From Halobellus limi (GTDB lineage Archaea; Halobacteriota; Halobacteria; Halobacteriales; Haloferacaceae), in the NCBI RefSeq assembly GCF_004799685.1, contig NZ_CP031312.1:124001-188000 (forward strand): 64,000 bases of DNA, in the 5' to 3' direction. The notes under the pieces are model-generated. The model was given only the letters and a program-made list of their open reading frames with translations, did no database searches and was not told where the DNA came from. Both the position numbers and the translations under genes were made by a program. Positions 45,393 to 54,571 of this stretch are shown here, one piece after another (position 1 is the first letter of the stretch; each line of letters begins with the position of its first letter).

Positions 45393-45861
45393 GATGTGGA
45401 GCCTGAACGGGAGAGTCGTCCGTTGCCACCGCTGCGTCCGGATGGCCGCGAGAGTCGGTGATATCGGGGGAGACCACCTCCAGTTGATGATTGCACAGAA
45501 TTCTCACGGTACCGAGTATCACACAGGTGAAAACAATAAACGCGTCGGCCGGCTAAATCCGACGTTCGTGGGATAAAAAATCTCTGCATACCGACGAGGA
45601 ACGCCCGCCTCAGTCGCTCCACGGCGAATATTGCCCAAGGTTTAATATACCTCAACGATTGTTAATGGGTGAGGTTGTGTAACACTCCACGTAAGAGTGG
45701 CCCAACCGACGATACGCGACGGTGGGGACACTCCCGTCGTCAACGGCATAGCCAGAGAAGCGAACGGCACGGGGGGACGGAACAGATTGAAACGCAGACG
45801 AGCCAACACACGACAATCATGACCGAAATACGACGGACGTGCGGCGCAACGGAGGTAGCGT
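45393..45861. other. Long upstream region of the BCCT transporter gene
   Basis: About 470 bases without a convincing gene. It contains a good TATA box (45641-45650) far upstream of the transporter, implying a leader of about 190 bases, and a short ORF (45820-45872) that overlaps the transporter start. The long leader is unusual in a genome where leaderless messages dominate and suggests post-transcriptional control. Confidence 0.5.
45641..45650 (+). promoter_or_regulatory. TATA box upstream of BCCT transporter
   Basis: TTTAATATAC predicts transcription from about 45673, leaving an untranslated leader of about 190 bases before the transporter ATG at 45862. Confidence 0.5.
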
Positions 45862-45872
45862 ATGTCAGATAG
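45820..45872 (+). other. Short upstream ORF overlapping the BCCT start
   Basis: ATG at 45820 opens a 17-codon frame ending TAG at 45870-45872, so it overlaps the first codons of the transporter in another frame. A GGAGGT ribosome-binding site (45851-45856) lies inside it, five bases before the transporter ATG. This arrangement is typical of translational coupling. The product is not otherwise protein-like. Confidence 0.4.
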
Positions 45873-47610
45873 CGACAAGACCGGAGAGATGTCCGACGGC
45901 CTCCAGGTGGAACTGTTCCACCCGGAGTCCGACCGCGAGCCGGGCGACACCAACATCCAGAAGTTCGGATTCGACATCCATCCGGTCGTGTTCCCGGTCG
46001 CACTGCTTCTCATCGCGGTGTTCATCGCCGTCACGATCCTGCTCGGCGATCAGGCCGCGCAGGCGTATTCAGCGGTGCGCAGCTTCTTCGAGGGGAACTT
46101 CGGCTGGTTCTACCTCCTGGCGGTGAACATCTTCATCGTCACGATACTGTACTTCGCGCTCGGTAAGTTCGGAACGATCCGGATCGGCGGCGTCGAAGCC
46201 GAAAAGGAGTTCAGCGACTTCTCGTGGATGGCGATGCTGTTCAGCGCCGGGATGGGAATCGGCCTGATGTTCTTCAGCGTCTCCGAACCGCTGTACTACG
46301 TCTCGAACGTGCCGGGGTTCTACGGCGCCGAGGCGGGAACCGGCGCAGCGGGCGTGGCCGCGCTGACGCAGACGTTCTTCCACTGGGGCTTCCACCCGTG
46401 GGCGATCTACGGACTGGTCGGCCTCGGCCTCGCCTTCTTCTCGTTCAACCGCGGACTGCCGCTGACCTTCCGGTCGATCTTCTGGCCGCTGCTCGGCGAG
46501 CGGATCTACGGGTGGCCCGGCCACGTGATCGACCTGGTGACGGTGTTCGCGACGCTGTTCGGGCTGGCGACCTCGCTGGGCCTCGGCGTCGCGCAGGTGA
46601 ACACCGGGCTCTCGTACGTCCTCGGTGATATGCTCGGACTCGTGAGTATCCCGACCGGTACGATGCCGCAGGTGCTCCTGATCGCCGGGATCACCGCCAT
46701 CGCGACGCTCTCGGTCGCCGCCGGTCTCGAAGGCGGCGTCAAGCGGCTGAGCACGATCAACCTCTACCTGATGTTCATCCTGCTCGGCTTCCTCATCATC
46801 GTCGGCCCGACGCTCTACATCTTCGGCGCGTGGGTCGAAGGCCTCGGCGCGTACTTCGGTAGCATCGTCGAGCTCGCCTTCTTCACGGGCACGCTGGGTC
46901 AGGGCGGCGGTACTGTCGGCGCCTGGACGGTGTTCTACTGGGCCTGGTGGATCGCGTGGTCGCCCTTCGTGGGGATGTTCATCGCGCGGATCTCGAAGGG
47001 CCGCACCGTCCGCGAGTTCGTGATGGGCGTGCTGTTCCTGCCGTCGCTGTTCTCGACGATCTGGCTCGCCGCCTTCGGTGGCGCCGCACTCCAGAACACG
47101 ATCGTCGGTAACGGGCAGGTGCTCGCGACCTACAACGAGTTCGGACAGACCGTCGCGATGTTCGCGATGTTAGAGCAGTTCCCGCTCGGGGCCATCTCGG
47201 GGCTGCTCGCGACCCTGCTCGTGATCACCTTCTTCGTGACGTCTTCGGACTCGGGCTCTCTGGTCATCGACCACCTGACGTCCGGAGGGAAACACGACGT
47301 CCCGAAGGCCCAGCGGATCTTCTGGGCCGTGACGGAAGGTGCCGTCGCCGCCGTGCTGCTCATCGGAGGCGGCCTCGGTGCCCTGCAGACGGCCGCGATC
47401 GCGACCGGGTTCCCGTTCGCGATCATCCTCGTCCTGATGTGTTACACCGTCTATCAGGGCCTCCAGAACGAACACGAGATCCTGTCCTCCGAGCAGTTCG
47501 CAGAGCGCATCAAGGATCTCACCGAACAGGACGAAGTCGACGTCGTCACCTCCGGCAGCGAGACCGTGACCGGAGTCAGAGGAGGTGCAGACACCGAAGG
47601 CGGCGACTGA
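45862..47610 (+). CDS. BCCT-family (betaine/choline/carnitine) transporter
   Basis: 582 residues with 12 predicted membrane helices. The BCCT signature is clear in the segment WTVFYWAWWIAWSP followed by FVGMFIARISKGRTVREF (about residues 355-385), with the Trp cluster that binds the trimethylammonium group. Charged N- and C-terminal cytoplasmic tails. Probable sodium-coupled uptake of glycine betaine or a relative, used for osmoprotection or, given the neighbours, as carbon source. The start is fixed by the GGAGGT site five bases upstream. Confidence 0.95.
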   Translation: MSDSDKTGEMSDGLQVELFHPESDREPGDTNIQKFGFDIHPVVFPVALLLIAVFIAVTILLGDQAAQAYSAVRSFFEGNFGWFYLLAVNIFIVTILYFALGKFGTIRIGGVEAEKEFSDFSWMAMLFSAGMGIGLMFFSVSEPLYYVSNVPGFYGAEAGTGAAGVAALTQTFFHWGFHPWAIYGLVGLGLAFFSFNRGLPLTFRSIFWPLLGERIYGWPGHVIDLVTVFATLFGLATSLGLGVAQVNTGLSYVLGDMLGLVSIPTGTMPQVLLIAGITAIATLSVAAGLEGGVKRLSTINLYLMFILLGFLIIVGPTLYIFGAWVEGLGAYFGSIVELAFFTGTLGQGGGTVGAWTVFYWAWWIAWSPFVGMFIARISKGRTVREFVMGVLFLPSLFSTIWLAAFGGAALQNTIVGNGQVLATYNEFGQTVAMFAMLEQFPLGAISGLLATLLVITFFVTSSDSGSLVIDHLTSGGKHDVPKAQRIFWAVTEGAVAAVLLIGGGLGALQTAAIATGFPFAIILVLMCYTVYQGLQNEHEILSSEQFAERIKDLTEQDEVDVVTSGSETVTGVRGGADTEGGD

Positions 47611-47786
47611 TCGCGACTCCCGTTCGAGACCACCCGAACCGTTCACGACCGACGACGTTCCTCACTCCATTTTGTTCGCGGACCGAGAACCACCGGAGAG
47701 ACAGAGACATCCGGAGTCTCGCGCCGGCACACCGTACCGTGACGGGCGCGTTCCGCGAGTGCGCGGCACGGTGACGAGACGCCCGA

Positions 47787-48044
47787 TCAGTAGTACTTCC
47801 AGTCGTCCTCGTCGTCGTCGCTCGGCGGCCGCCGGGTCACTCCCTCAGCGTCCTCGTCGTCCTCGTCGATCTCGTCGGGCCAGCGGATCCCGTCGCCGCT
47901 GAGGCTCTGATAGAGGAAGCCGCCGAGGGCGACGAGCATCACGAGCAGGAACAGCGATCCCGCGATCGTCACGAGGTCCCCGAGCGACTCGAACGGGAGC
48001 TGCAAGGGACTGACGCCCGCAGCCCTCGGTGAGATCACGATCAT
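47787..48044 (-). CDS. Small single-helix membrane protein with acidic tail
   Basis: 85 residues: a short N-terminus, one membrane helix (about 24-47) and a highly acidic cytoplasmic tail ending in aromatic residues. Similar in its N-terminal pattern (VSPLQLP) to the start of the multi-helix protein encoded just upstream at 48206, so the two are probably functionally linked. Function unknown. Confidence 0.65.
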   Translation of the reverse strand: MIVISPRAAGVSPLQLPFESLGDLVTIAGSLFLLVMLVALGGFLYQSLSGDGIRWPDEIDEDDEDAEGVTRRPPSDDDEDDWKYY

Positions 48045-48205
48045 ACGCCACCTACGGACTCCAGTCGCTTAATACGTCCCGTGGGGACGGGTCGCTGGCG
48101 GCGTGCTCCGGGCGTTGCACGAGAGCGGAGCGGGTTTCGCGAAGAGAGAACAGAACCGGAGGAGAGAGGAGCCGAAAAAAGAAGAGCGGAACCGAGGGGA
48201 TGGCC

Positions 48206-48799
48206 CTACTGGGCCTGCCGTTCCGCCGCGTCGGCGTGGACCCACTGCCGGACCGTACCGCCGATGCCGACGGCGGCGATACCGAACCAGACGGCCACGC
48301 CGAGGAGGAGCGGGAGGACGAGCACGGCCACGGCGGCCACCAGTCCGACACCGACCAGGCCCAACCACGGATCGCCGAGTGCGGCCATATCGGCGAGGTA
48401 GCTCCCGGCGACGGCGAATCCGATTCCGCCGAGGGCGAGGAGTCCCCCGCCGAGCACGGCGCCCCCGGCGACCGTGAGCGCCGCCAGTCCGACGCCGAGG
48501 CTCGCGAGTTGCGTGTAGGCGTACGCGACGACGAAGGAGAGCAGCCCGTACGCGAATACCCCGTAGACCGCCGAAAGCGGGAGGTTCGACGCCGACGCCT
48601 CGACGGCGGCGGAGACGCGGTCGCCCCAGCGGTAGAGGACGAACCCGCCGAAGAACGTGCTTGCGAGAAACGCGACCATCGCCCTGACGGTCGCCGGTGT
48701 CTCGGTGACGACCGCCGGGTCGAGCGTCTGCAGCGGGAGCTGAACCGGGGCTCCGACGGGAGACCCTGCACCGACCACGGCGGCGACCTGCGAAATCAC
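48206..48799 (-). CDS. Multi-helix membrane protein of unknown function
   Basis: 197 residues from the GTG at 48799 (an ATG at 48679 is an alternative). Five or so hydrophobic helices rich in Gly, Ala and Val; short polar loops. The N-terminal PVQLPLQTL resembles the PLQLPFESL of the downstream small protein, suggesting a paired function. No family is recognised. A repeat array lies just upstream of the gene. Confidence 0.65.
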   Translation of the reverse strand: MISQVAAVVGAGSPVGAPVQLPLQTLDPAVVTETPATVRAMVAFLASTFFGGFVLYRWGDRVSAAVEASASNLPLSAVYGVFAYGLLSFVVAYAYTQLASLGVGLAALTVAGGAVLGGGLLALGGIGFAVAGSYLADMAALGDPWLGLVGVGLVAAVAVLVLPLLLGVAVWFGIAAVGIGGTVRQWVHADAAERQAQ

Positions 48800-48850
48800 G
48801 CTACGGTGTAGCACGACGCGTGGTGAAAGTGTGTCGGTACGACCCGGGAG

Positions 48851-48960
48851 ATCCCACCGCGATCGGCTCACCAAGAGCCCGTGATCGGCCCATCAAGAAT
48901 CCACCGCGACCGACCCACCAGGATCCCACCGCAATCGGCTCACCAAGGGCCCACCGCGCC
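48851..48960 (+). repeat. Degenerate 25-base tandem repeats, about 4.5 copies
   Basis: Units start near 48851, 48876, 48898 and 48923 with a partial unit at 48948. Each contains a CCACCG-(C/A)GA/AATCGGC-like core followed by CACCAAG. The second unit is three bases shorter. The array is non-coding by appearance and lies between the membrane protein gene and the end of folCP. Confidence 0.65.
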
Positions 48961-49058
48961 CCGGCGCTCGGGGGACCTCGGGATCGAGTGCACGACCAAG
49001 TCTCAGAACCGGGCGTTCGGCGAGACCGACGCAGCGCGGCCGTCGAGCGCCGGACGGA

Positions 49059-51533
49059 TCAGGAGTCGGGATCGAGGCGGCCGTCGACAGCGCGGATGGC
49101 CGCGGCGTTCTCTCGGACGTCGTGGACGCGGACCACGTCCGCGCCGCGGTCCGCGGCGAGCGCGGTTCCGGCGACCGTGGGCGTGAGTCGACCGTCGTCA
49201 GCGTAGTCGATCGCCTCGTACATCGACTTCCGGGAGTGGCCGATGAGCACGGGACAGCCGAGCGCGCTGAACTCCGCGGCGCGGTCGACGAGCGCGTACG
49301 ACTCGGTTGGCGATTTGCCGAACCCACAGCCCGGGTCGATGACGATCCGGTCGCGGTCGATCCCCGCCCGCTGGGCCCGGAGGAGTTGCTCTCCGAGTTC
49401 GTCGATGACGTCCTCGACGACGTCGTCGTAGATGGGCGAACTGTCCGGATCGACCGGGATCGAGAGGCTGTGCATCAGGACGAGCGCGGCGTCGTGATCG
49501 GCGACGACGAACGGCATCTCGGGGTCGGCGAGCCCGGAGACATCGTTGACGATGTCCGCGCCCGCGTCAAGCGCGGCGTCGGCGACCGACGCCTTCCACG
49601 TGTCGACGGAGACCGGGACGTCGAGTTCGGAGAGGGCCTCGATCACCGGGACGACGCGATCGATCTCCTCCTCGGCAGGCACCGGATCCGCACCGGGGCG
49701 GGTGCTCTCTCCGCCGACGTCGACGATGTCTGCGCCGGCTTCCACCATCGCCTCGGCGCGCTCGACGGCCGCTTCGAGCGCCTCGTACTCGCCGCCGTCG
49801 TGGAAGCTGTCCGGAGTCACGTTGAGGATGCCCATCACGGCCGTTTCCTCGCCGGCGAGCGGTCCGAGCCCGGACTCGCGAGAGGGCTCGATCGGCCCCA
49901 GCTGCTCGTCGAGTTGTGTCGCGACGCGCCTGAGTCCGAGGCCCTCGTTCGAGAGCGCCGTCACGAGCGTTCGCAACTGATCGGACGTCCCCGCGATCAC
50001 CGTGGCGACCAGTTTCTCCGGGCTCCCCGCCGTCGATCGACGGCAGCCGCCGCCGACGTCGGAGACGAGTTCGGCGACTCGCTCGGCCTGCGCTTTCCGG
50101 AGGTACGTTCTGAACACCCGGCGATCCATTTCGCCGACCGGCGCGTTCCCGCCGGCGGCGGTCCCGGTCGCCGCCGCGTCGGCGGCGCGGTCGAAGGACG
50201 CGCCCACGAACGACGACGCGACGTGTGATCCGCGCGTGCGCGCGGTCGGGACGAGTCGGCGGGTCCACCGGTCTCGGGCCTCCGCGACGGTGTACAGCGA
50301 TCCCGACACCAGAACGAAGTCGTCGGGGTCGGCCGCCTCGATGGCCCGCTCGGTCGCTTCCGGGACGGACGCGACCGTCTCGACCGATCCGGCGTGCGCC
50401 GAGAGCGTCTCCGCGAGCGCGCCCGGGTGCTCGGCGCGGTCGAGGTCGGGACGCGTCGCGTACGCCGTCTCGACCTCGGGCAGAGAGTCCACCATCTCCC
50501 CGTAGGCCTTGTCGGCCATCGCGCCGAACACCAGGTGGAGGTCGTCGTAGTCGTAGCGGCCGAGCAGGTCCGCGAGCGTCGCCGCCGCCCCCGGGTTGTG
50601 CGAACCGTCGAGGACGACCATCGGTTCGGTCGACATGATCTCGAACCGGCCGGGCCAGACCACCGACCGGAGCCCGTCGGCGATCGCGTCGGTGTCCACG
50701 TCGGCGATCTGACGCGCCAGCGTCGCGGCCACGCCCGCGTTGCAGGCCTGATGCGAGCCGAGGAGCGGCAGGTTCGTCTCGAGCGACCAGTCGGGGCCCG
50801 CGATCGACACCACGCTCTCGACCGCCGAACGCATCCCGGACTCGACGGCGACGACGTCGGGCGCGTCCGCTCCGTCGCCGCGTTCGGGACCCACGGAGAC
50901 GACGTCGGTCACCTCCCGGATGGCTTCGAGCGCCGACCCGTCCGCGCCGGTCACGAGCGGACCGGTCTTCGGCGCGACCTGGGCTTTGTCGCGAGCGATC
51001 TCCTCGACGGTCTCGCCCAGGAGTTCGGTGTGTTCGAGGCTGACGCTGGTGACGGCGCTGGCGACCGGGTCGACGGCGCTCGTCGCGTCGTACCGGCCGC
51101 CGATGCCCACCTCCAGGATCGCCACGTCGACGTCCATCTCGCTGAAGTGCCGGAGCGCGACGGCCGTGAGGACCTCGAAGTGGGTCGGTTCGTCGTCGTC
51201 CGCTCGAAGGCGGTCAATGCAGGGCGTGAGTTCCTCGGCGTACGTCGAGATCAGCGACTTCGGGACCTTGCGTCCGTCGACGCGTACCTGTTCGCGGAAG
51301 TCGTTCAGCCCGGGCGACGTGAAGAGCCCGACGTTCAGGCCCGCGCGACGGAGCACGCTCTCGAGCATCCGCGCCGTGCTCCCCTTCCCGTTCGATCCGG
51401 CGATCTGGACGCAATCGACGTCGTCCTGCGGATCGCCGAAGTGCGAGAGCATCCTGGCGGTCGTCTCGATGCCGAGTTTCGGCCGGCGCCGCTGAAACGA
51501 GGTGAGGTAGTCCGCCGCCTCGTGGTATTTCAT
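49059..51533 (-). CDS. folCP: Fused folylpolyglutamate synthase-dihydropteroate synthase
   Basis: 824 residues. The N-terminal about 420 residues are FolC-like, with the ATP loop GSNGKGST (46-53). A linker of about 130 residues follows. The C-terminal about 270 residues are dihydropteroate synthase, with MGILNVTPDSFHDGG, DIVDVGGESTRPGA and PGCGFGKSPTESYALV. Such FolC-FolP fusions are known in haloarchaea and supply folate cofactors. Its place among THF-using genes is notable. Promoter: a TATA-like element on the minus strand at 51560-51569. Confidence 0.95.
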   Translation of the reverse strand: MKYHEAADYLTSFQRRRPKLGIETTARMLSHFGDPQDDVDCVQIAGSNGKGSTARMLESVLRRAGLNVGLFTSPGLNDFREQVRVDGRKVPKSLISTYAEELTPCIDRLRADDDEPTHFEVLTAVALRHFSEMDVDVAILEVGIGGRYDATSAVDPVASAVTSVSLEHTELLGETVEEIARDKAQVAPKTGPLVTGADGSALEAIREVTDVVSVGPERGDGADAPDVVAVESGMRSAVESVVSIAGPDWSLETNLPLLGSHQACNAGVAATLARQIADVDTDAIADGLRSVVWPGRFEIMSTEPMVVLDGSHNPGAAATLADLLGRYDYDDLHLVFGAMADKAYGEMVDSLPEVETAYATRPDLDRAEHPGALAETLSAHAGSVETVASVPEATERAIEAADPDDFVLVSGSLYTVAEARDRWTRRLVPTARTRGSHVASSFVGASFDRAADAAATGTAAGGNAPVGEMDRRVFRTYLRKAQAERVAELVSDVGGGCRRSTAGSPEKLVATVIAGTSDQLRTLVTALSNEGLGLRRVATQLDEQLGPIEPSRESGLGPLAGEETAVMGILNVTPDSFHDGGEYEALEAAVERAEAMVEAGADIVDVGGESTRPGADPVPAEEEIDRVVPVIEALSELDVPVSVDTWKASVADAALDAGADIVNDVSGLADPEMPFVVADHDAALVLMHSLSIPVDPDSSPIYDDVVEDVIDELGEQLLRAQRAGIDRDRIVIDPGCGFGKSPTESYALVDRAAEFSALGCPVLIGHSRKSMYEAIDYADDGRLTPTVAGTALAADRGADVVRVHDVRENAAAIRAVDGRLDPDS

Positions 51534-51897
51534 ACCAACGTATCGTCGCCGGTCGCCTGATTAACTTATCGCAGCGGAGACGACCGCGGTAATTTTACGA
51601 AATGTGATAGTTCGGGCGTGAGACCGAATACACCGAGCATATCGGATATTTTCTCGAAAGGCGGGTTCCGGGCCATCCGATCAATTCCGGAGACGGATCG
51701 GGAAGACCCGGTTTTATCCGCCCGTCAGAGGCGTTGGGCCAGTGTTTGTGAAGGTATTTTAGTACCGTGGGCCTCGTTGCGGTCCGAGCATACCGGGCGC
51801 GTATTTTGACCGTCTCTCGCCGACTGAAACACGTCTTCTCCGATTTCTGTAACTTTTTTCCGATACCCTTACGTGAGGTGCGCGGGACACCACGAGT
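51534..51897. other. Divergent promoter region between folCP and fhs
   Basis: No gene is seen. The region separates two divergent folate genes. It contains the folCP TATA element and A/T-rich runs upstream of the fhs gene (a TTTTTT run near 51853-51860). A shared regulatory region is plausible. Confidence 0.5.
51560..51569 (-). promoter_or_regulatory. TATA box of folCP
   Basis: On the minus strand GATAAGTTAA reads across this position, centred about 31 bases before the ATG at 51533, consistent with a leaderless transcript. Confidence 0.55.
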
Positions 51898-53619
51898 ATG
51901 ACGTCCGAAGACGACGGCGGTTTCCCCACAGATTACGAGATCGCAAAGGACGCGGAGAAAGAACCGATCAAAGACGTTCTCGAGCCGTGGGGCATCGACA
52001 ACGACGACATCGAACTGTACGGCGACTACAAGGCGAAACTGTCCCACGAGGGCGTCGACCGCCTCCGCGACAACGCCGAGAACAAGGAGGGCAACCTCGT
52101 ACTCGTGACGGGGATGACGCCGACGCCGATGGGCGAGGGCAAGACGGTCACGACCGTCGGCCTCGGCCAGACGCTCAACCACGTCGGCGAGGACGCGATG
52201 ATCGCGATCCGCGAGCCGTCGCTCGGGCCGGTCTTCGGCGTCAAGGGCGGCGCGGCCGGCGGCGGCTACTCGCAGGTGCTCCCGATGGAGGACATCAACC
52301 TCCACTTCACCGGTGACCTCCACGCGCTCACCTCCGCGCACAACCTCATCGCGGCGATGCTCGACGCGAAGATCTCCCAGGACGACGAGTTCGACGTCGA
52401 CATCAACGACGTCGCGTGGCCGCGCGCGATGGACATGAACGAGCGGGCGCTCCGCGACATCGTCGTCGGTCTCGGCGGCAAGTCCGGCGGGACGCCGCGG
52501 GAGAGCCGGTTCCTCCTGACGGCGGCCTCCGAACTGATGGCCGTCCTCTGTCTCGCCGAGGACCTCGCGGACCTCAAAGAGCGCATCGCGCGCATCATCG
52601 TCGCCTACGACACGGACGGCGAGCCGATCACCGTCGACGACGTCGACGCCACCGGCCCGGCCGCGATGCTCCTGAAGGACGCGATCAAGCCGAACCTCGT
52701 CCAGACCATCGAGGGCACGCCCGCGTTCGTCCACGGCGGCCCCTTCGCGAACATCGCTCACGGCACCAACTCCCTGATCGCCGACAAGACGGCGTTCGGG
52801 ATGGGCGATTACCTCGTCACCGAGGCCGGCTTCGGCTCGGACCTCGGCGCCGAGAAGTTCATGAACATCGTCTGCCGTCTCGGCGACATGACGCCGAACG
52901 CGGTCGTGCTCGTCTCGACCGTGCGCGCGCTGAAGTACCACGGGATGGGGATGTGGCCCGCCGACCTCGAAGAGGTCAAAGAGGCCGGCGTCGACGAACT
53001 CGAAGCCGGCTTCGCGAACCTCGACAAGCACGTCCGCAACCTCCAGAAGTTCGGCGTCCCGGTCGTCGTCGCGCTCAACCGCTTCCCCGACGACACCGAC
53101 GAGGAGGTCCAGGCCGTCCTCGATCACTGTCGCGAGGACCTCGGCGTCCGCATCGCCGAGTCGAACGTCTTCGCCGAGGGCAGCGAGGGCGGCGTCGACC
53201 TCGCCGAGAACGTCGTCGAGGCCGTCGACGAGGGCGATGAGGACGAGTTCGACCACCTCTACCCCGACGACGCGCCGATCAAAGAGAAGATCGAGACCGT
53301 CGCGACCGAGGTCTACGGCGCAGACGGCGTCAACTTCACCGGCGGCGCCGAGGACGACATCGAACGGCTGAACGACCTCGGCTTCGACGACGCGCCGGTC
53401 TGCCTCTCGAAGACGTTCCACTCGCTCAGCGACGACCCCTCGAAGAAGGGCGCGCCCGAGGGCTGGGAACTCGAAGTCCGCGAGCTGTACCCCTCCGCGG
53501 GCGCGGGCTTCATCGTCGCGCTGACGGGCGACGTGCTCGACATGCCGGGCCTGCCGGCGACCCCCGCCGCGGCCGGAATGGACATCGACGAGGACGGCAA
53601 CATCAGCGGCCTGTTCTAG
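51898..53619 (+). CDS. fhs: Formate-tetrahydrofolate ligase
   Basis: 573 residues. Catalyses formate + THF + ATP to 10-formyl-THF, or the reverse to make ATP. The ATP loop TPMGEGKT is at residues 76-83; REPSLGPVFGVKGGAAGGGY and DINLHFTGD segments follow, and LMAVLCLAEDLADLKERI and GFGSDLGAEKFMNI are typical. Bacterial enzymes are about 555-560 residues. In the proposed pathway it would link the formyl-THF pool to free formate. Divergent from folCP. Confidence 0.97.
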   Translation: MTSEDDGGFPTDYEIAKDAEKEPIKDVLEPWGIDNDDIELYGDYKAKLSHEGVDRLRDNAENKEGNLVLVTGMTPTPMGEGKTVTTVGLGQTLNHVGEDAMIAIREPSLGPVFGVKGGAAGGGYSQVLPMEDINLHFTGDLHALTSAHNLIAAMLDAKISQDDEFDVDINDVAWPRAMDMNERALRDIVVGLGGKSGGTPRESRFLLTAASELMAVLCLAEDLADLKERIARIIVAYDTDGEPITVDDVDATGPAAMLLKDAIKPNLVQTIEGTPAFVHGGPFANIAHGTNSLIADKTAFGMGDYLVTEAGFGSDLGAEKFMNIVCRLGDMTPNAVVLVSTVRALKYHGMGMWPADLEEVKEAGVDELEAGFANLDKHVRNLQKFGVPVVVALNRFPDDTDEEVQAVLDHCREDLGVRIAESNVFAEGSEGGVDLAENVVEAVDEGDEDEFDHLYPDDAPIKEKIETVATEVYGADGVNFTGGAEDDIERLNDLGFDDAPVCLSKTFHSLSDDPSKKGAPEGWELEVRELYPSAGAGFIVALTGDVLDMPGLPATPAAAGMDIDEDGNISGLF

Positions 53620-53652
53620 GCTCGCTGAACCGGCTTCGAGTCCGATAGCGGC

Positions 53653-53662
53653 TTATTTTTTG
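53653..53662 (+). terminator. T-rich terminator after fhs
   Basis: TTATTTTTTG lies 34 bases downstream of the fhs stop codon. Matches the archaeal T-run termination pattern. Confidence 0.5.
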
Positions 53663-53730
53663 CGAGAATAGCGGGATCGAGAACGACCGGCAGTCCCGTC
53701 GCCGGCCTACGACTCCTCGGTCAGGTCGGC

Positions 53731-54291
53731 TTACGACTCCTCGGCCAGCACCCACAGCGCCCGGTAGAGGTCCCACAGCGAGCACTCACACCGCTCGGCG
53801 ACCGCACGGTACGTGTCGAGATACCGCTCGTAGTCGGCCGCAGTCGGCGGCGACGGGTACGCCGAGTCGAGTTCGCCGTACTCGCGGAGGGTCGCCCACT
53901 GCCGTTCGTCGACGACGACGTACTCCTCGGGGTGGAGGAACTGGCAGAACGCCGAAGCGATCGGGACGTCGACGCCGGCGAGGTCCCTCAGGTGCGAGAG
54001 CTTCGCTTCGGGGGAGTCGGCGTCGACGGCCGCCTCGATGGCCGCGTGGACGTCCTCGTAGTCGTTGTCGTCGTAGGCGTCTTCCAGCGCCCGGCGCTCG
54101 GCGTTCGGCATCCCGCCGAGGAACCGGCGGCCGTACCACTGGACGATCCACTCGGGGTCCCGCCAGCCGTAGTCCCCGCTCGCGAGCATATCCGGCAGCA
54201 TCTCCAAGTGCTCCTCCTCGGCGTGTGCGAGCGGCTGAATCTCCGGGTATTTTTTGGCCTTCTCCTCGACGAGATCCGCAGTGAGTTCCAT
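53731..54291 (-). CDS. Conserved hypothetical protein, possible helix-hairpin-helix fold
   Basis: 186 residues, acidic and mostly helical. The middle contains LSHLRDLAGVDVPIASAFCQF followed by LHPEEYVVVDERQWATLREYG. This resembles the all-helical DNA-glycosylase-like fold, where a GV(G/D)-x-A-S helix-hairpin element precedes a conserved Asp (VVDERQ). The full glycosylase catalytic set is not evident. The ATG at 54291 is used; the upstream frame is not protein-like. Confidence 0.7.
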   Translation of the reverse strand: MELTADLVEEKAKKYPEIQPLAHAEEEHLEMLPDMLASGDYGWRDPEWIVQWYGRRFLGGMPNAERRALEDAYDDNDYEDVHAAIEAAVDADSPEAKLSHLRDLAGVDVPIASAFCQFLHPEEYVVVDERQWATLREYGELDSAYPSPPTAADYERYLDTYRAVAERCECSLWDLYRALWVLAEES

Positions 54292-54540
54292 ACGGGCCGT
54301 TGCCGTGCCAGGACCCTCATACTGTCGGAGGCGACTCCCCGTCCCTCCCGGGGTTCGCGATCCGGACGCTCGTCGACCGAGCGGGCCGGCACCGCTGTCG
54401 GCGGCCGCGTTCGTCCGTCGCCGTCGCGCGCCGGAGGTCCACGCATTTTCTCGACGGCGGCTCTGAATGCGACACCGCCGTTTTTCGGTTCTCTCAAACG
54501 TCTTCGCGGGGAATCCCAGATTCTGAGAACCCACGGGTTC

Positions 54541-54548
54541 TTTACTAT
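54541..54548 (+). promoter_or_regulatory. TATA-like box of VOC dioxygenase gene
   Basis: TTTACTAT lies 24-31 bases before the ATG at 54572, indicating a leaderless transcript. Confidence 0.5.
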
Positions 54549-54571
54549 CGTTACTGAGGAACGTTCTGTCG

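Noticed and set aside
45669-45872. 67-codon GTG-start frame upstream of the BCCT gene
   Set aside because: TATA spacing would allow it, but the product is basic and Ser/Thr-rich, unlike haloarchaeal proteins. Only the short ATG ORF at its end is kept, with low confidence.
51618-51809. 63-codon frame between folCP and fhs
   Set aside because: No conserved-looking features, mixed codon use; more likely promoter DNA.
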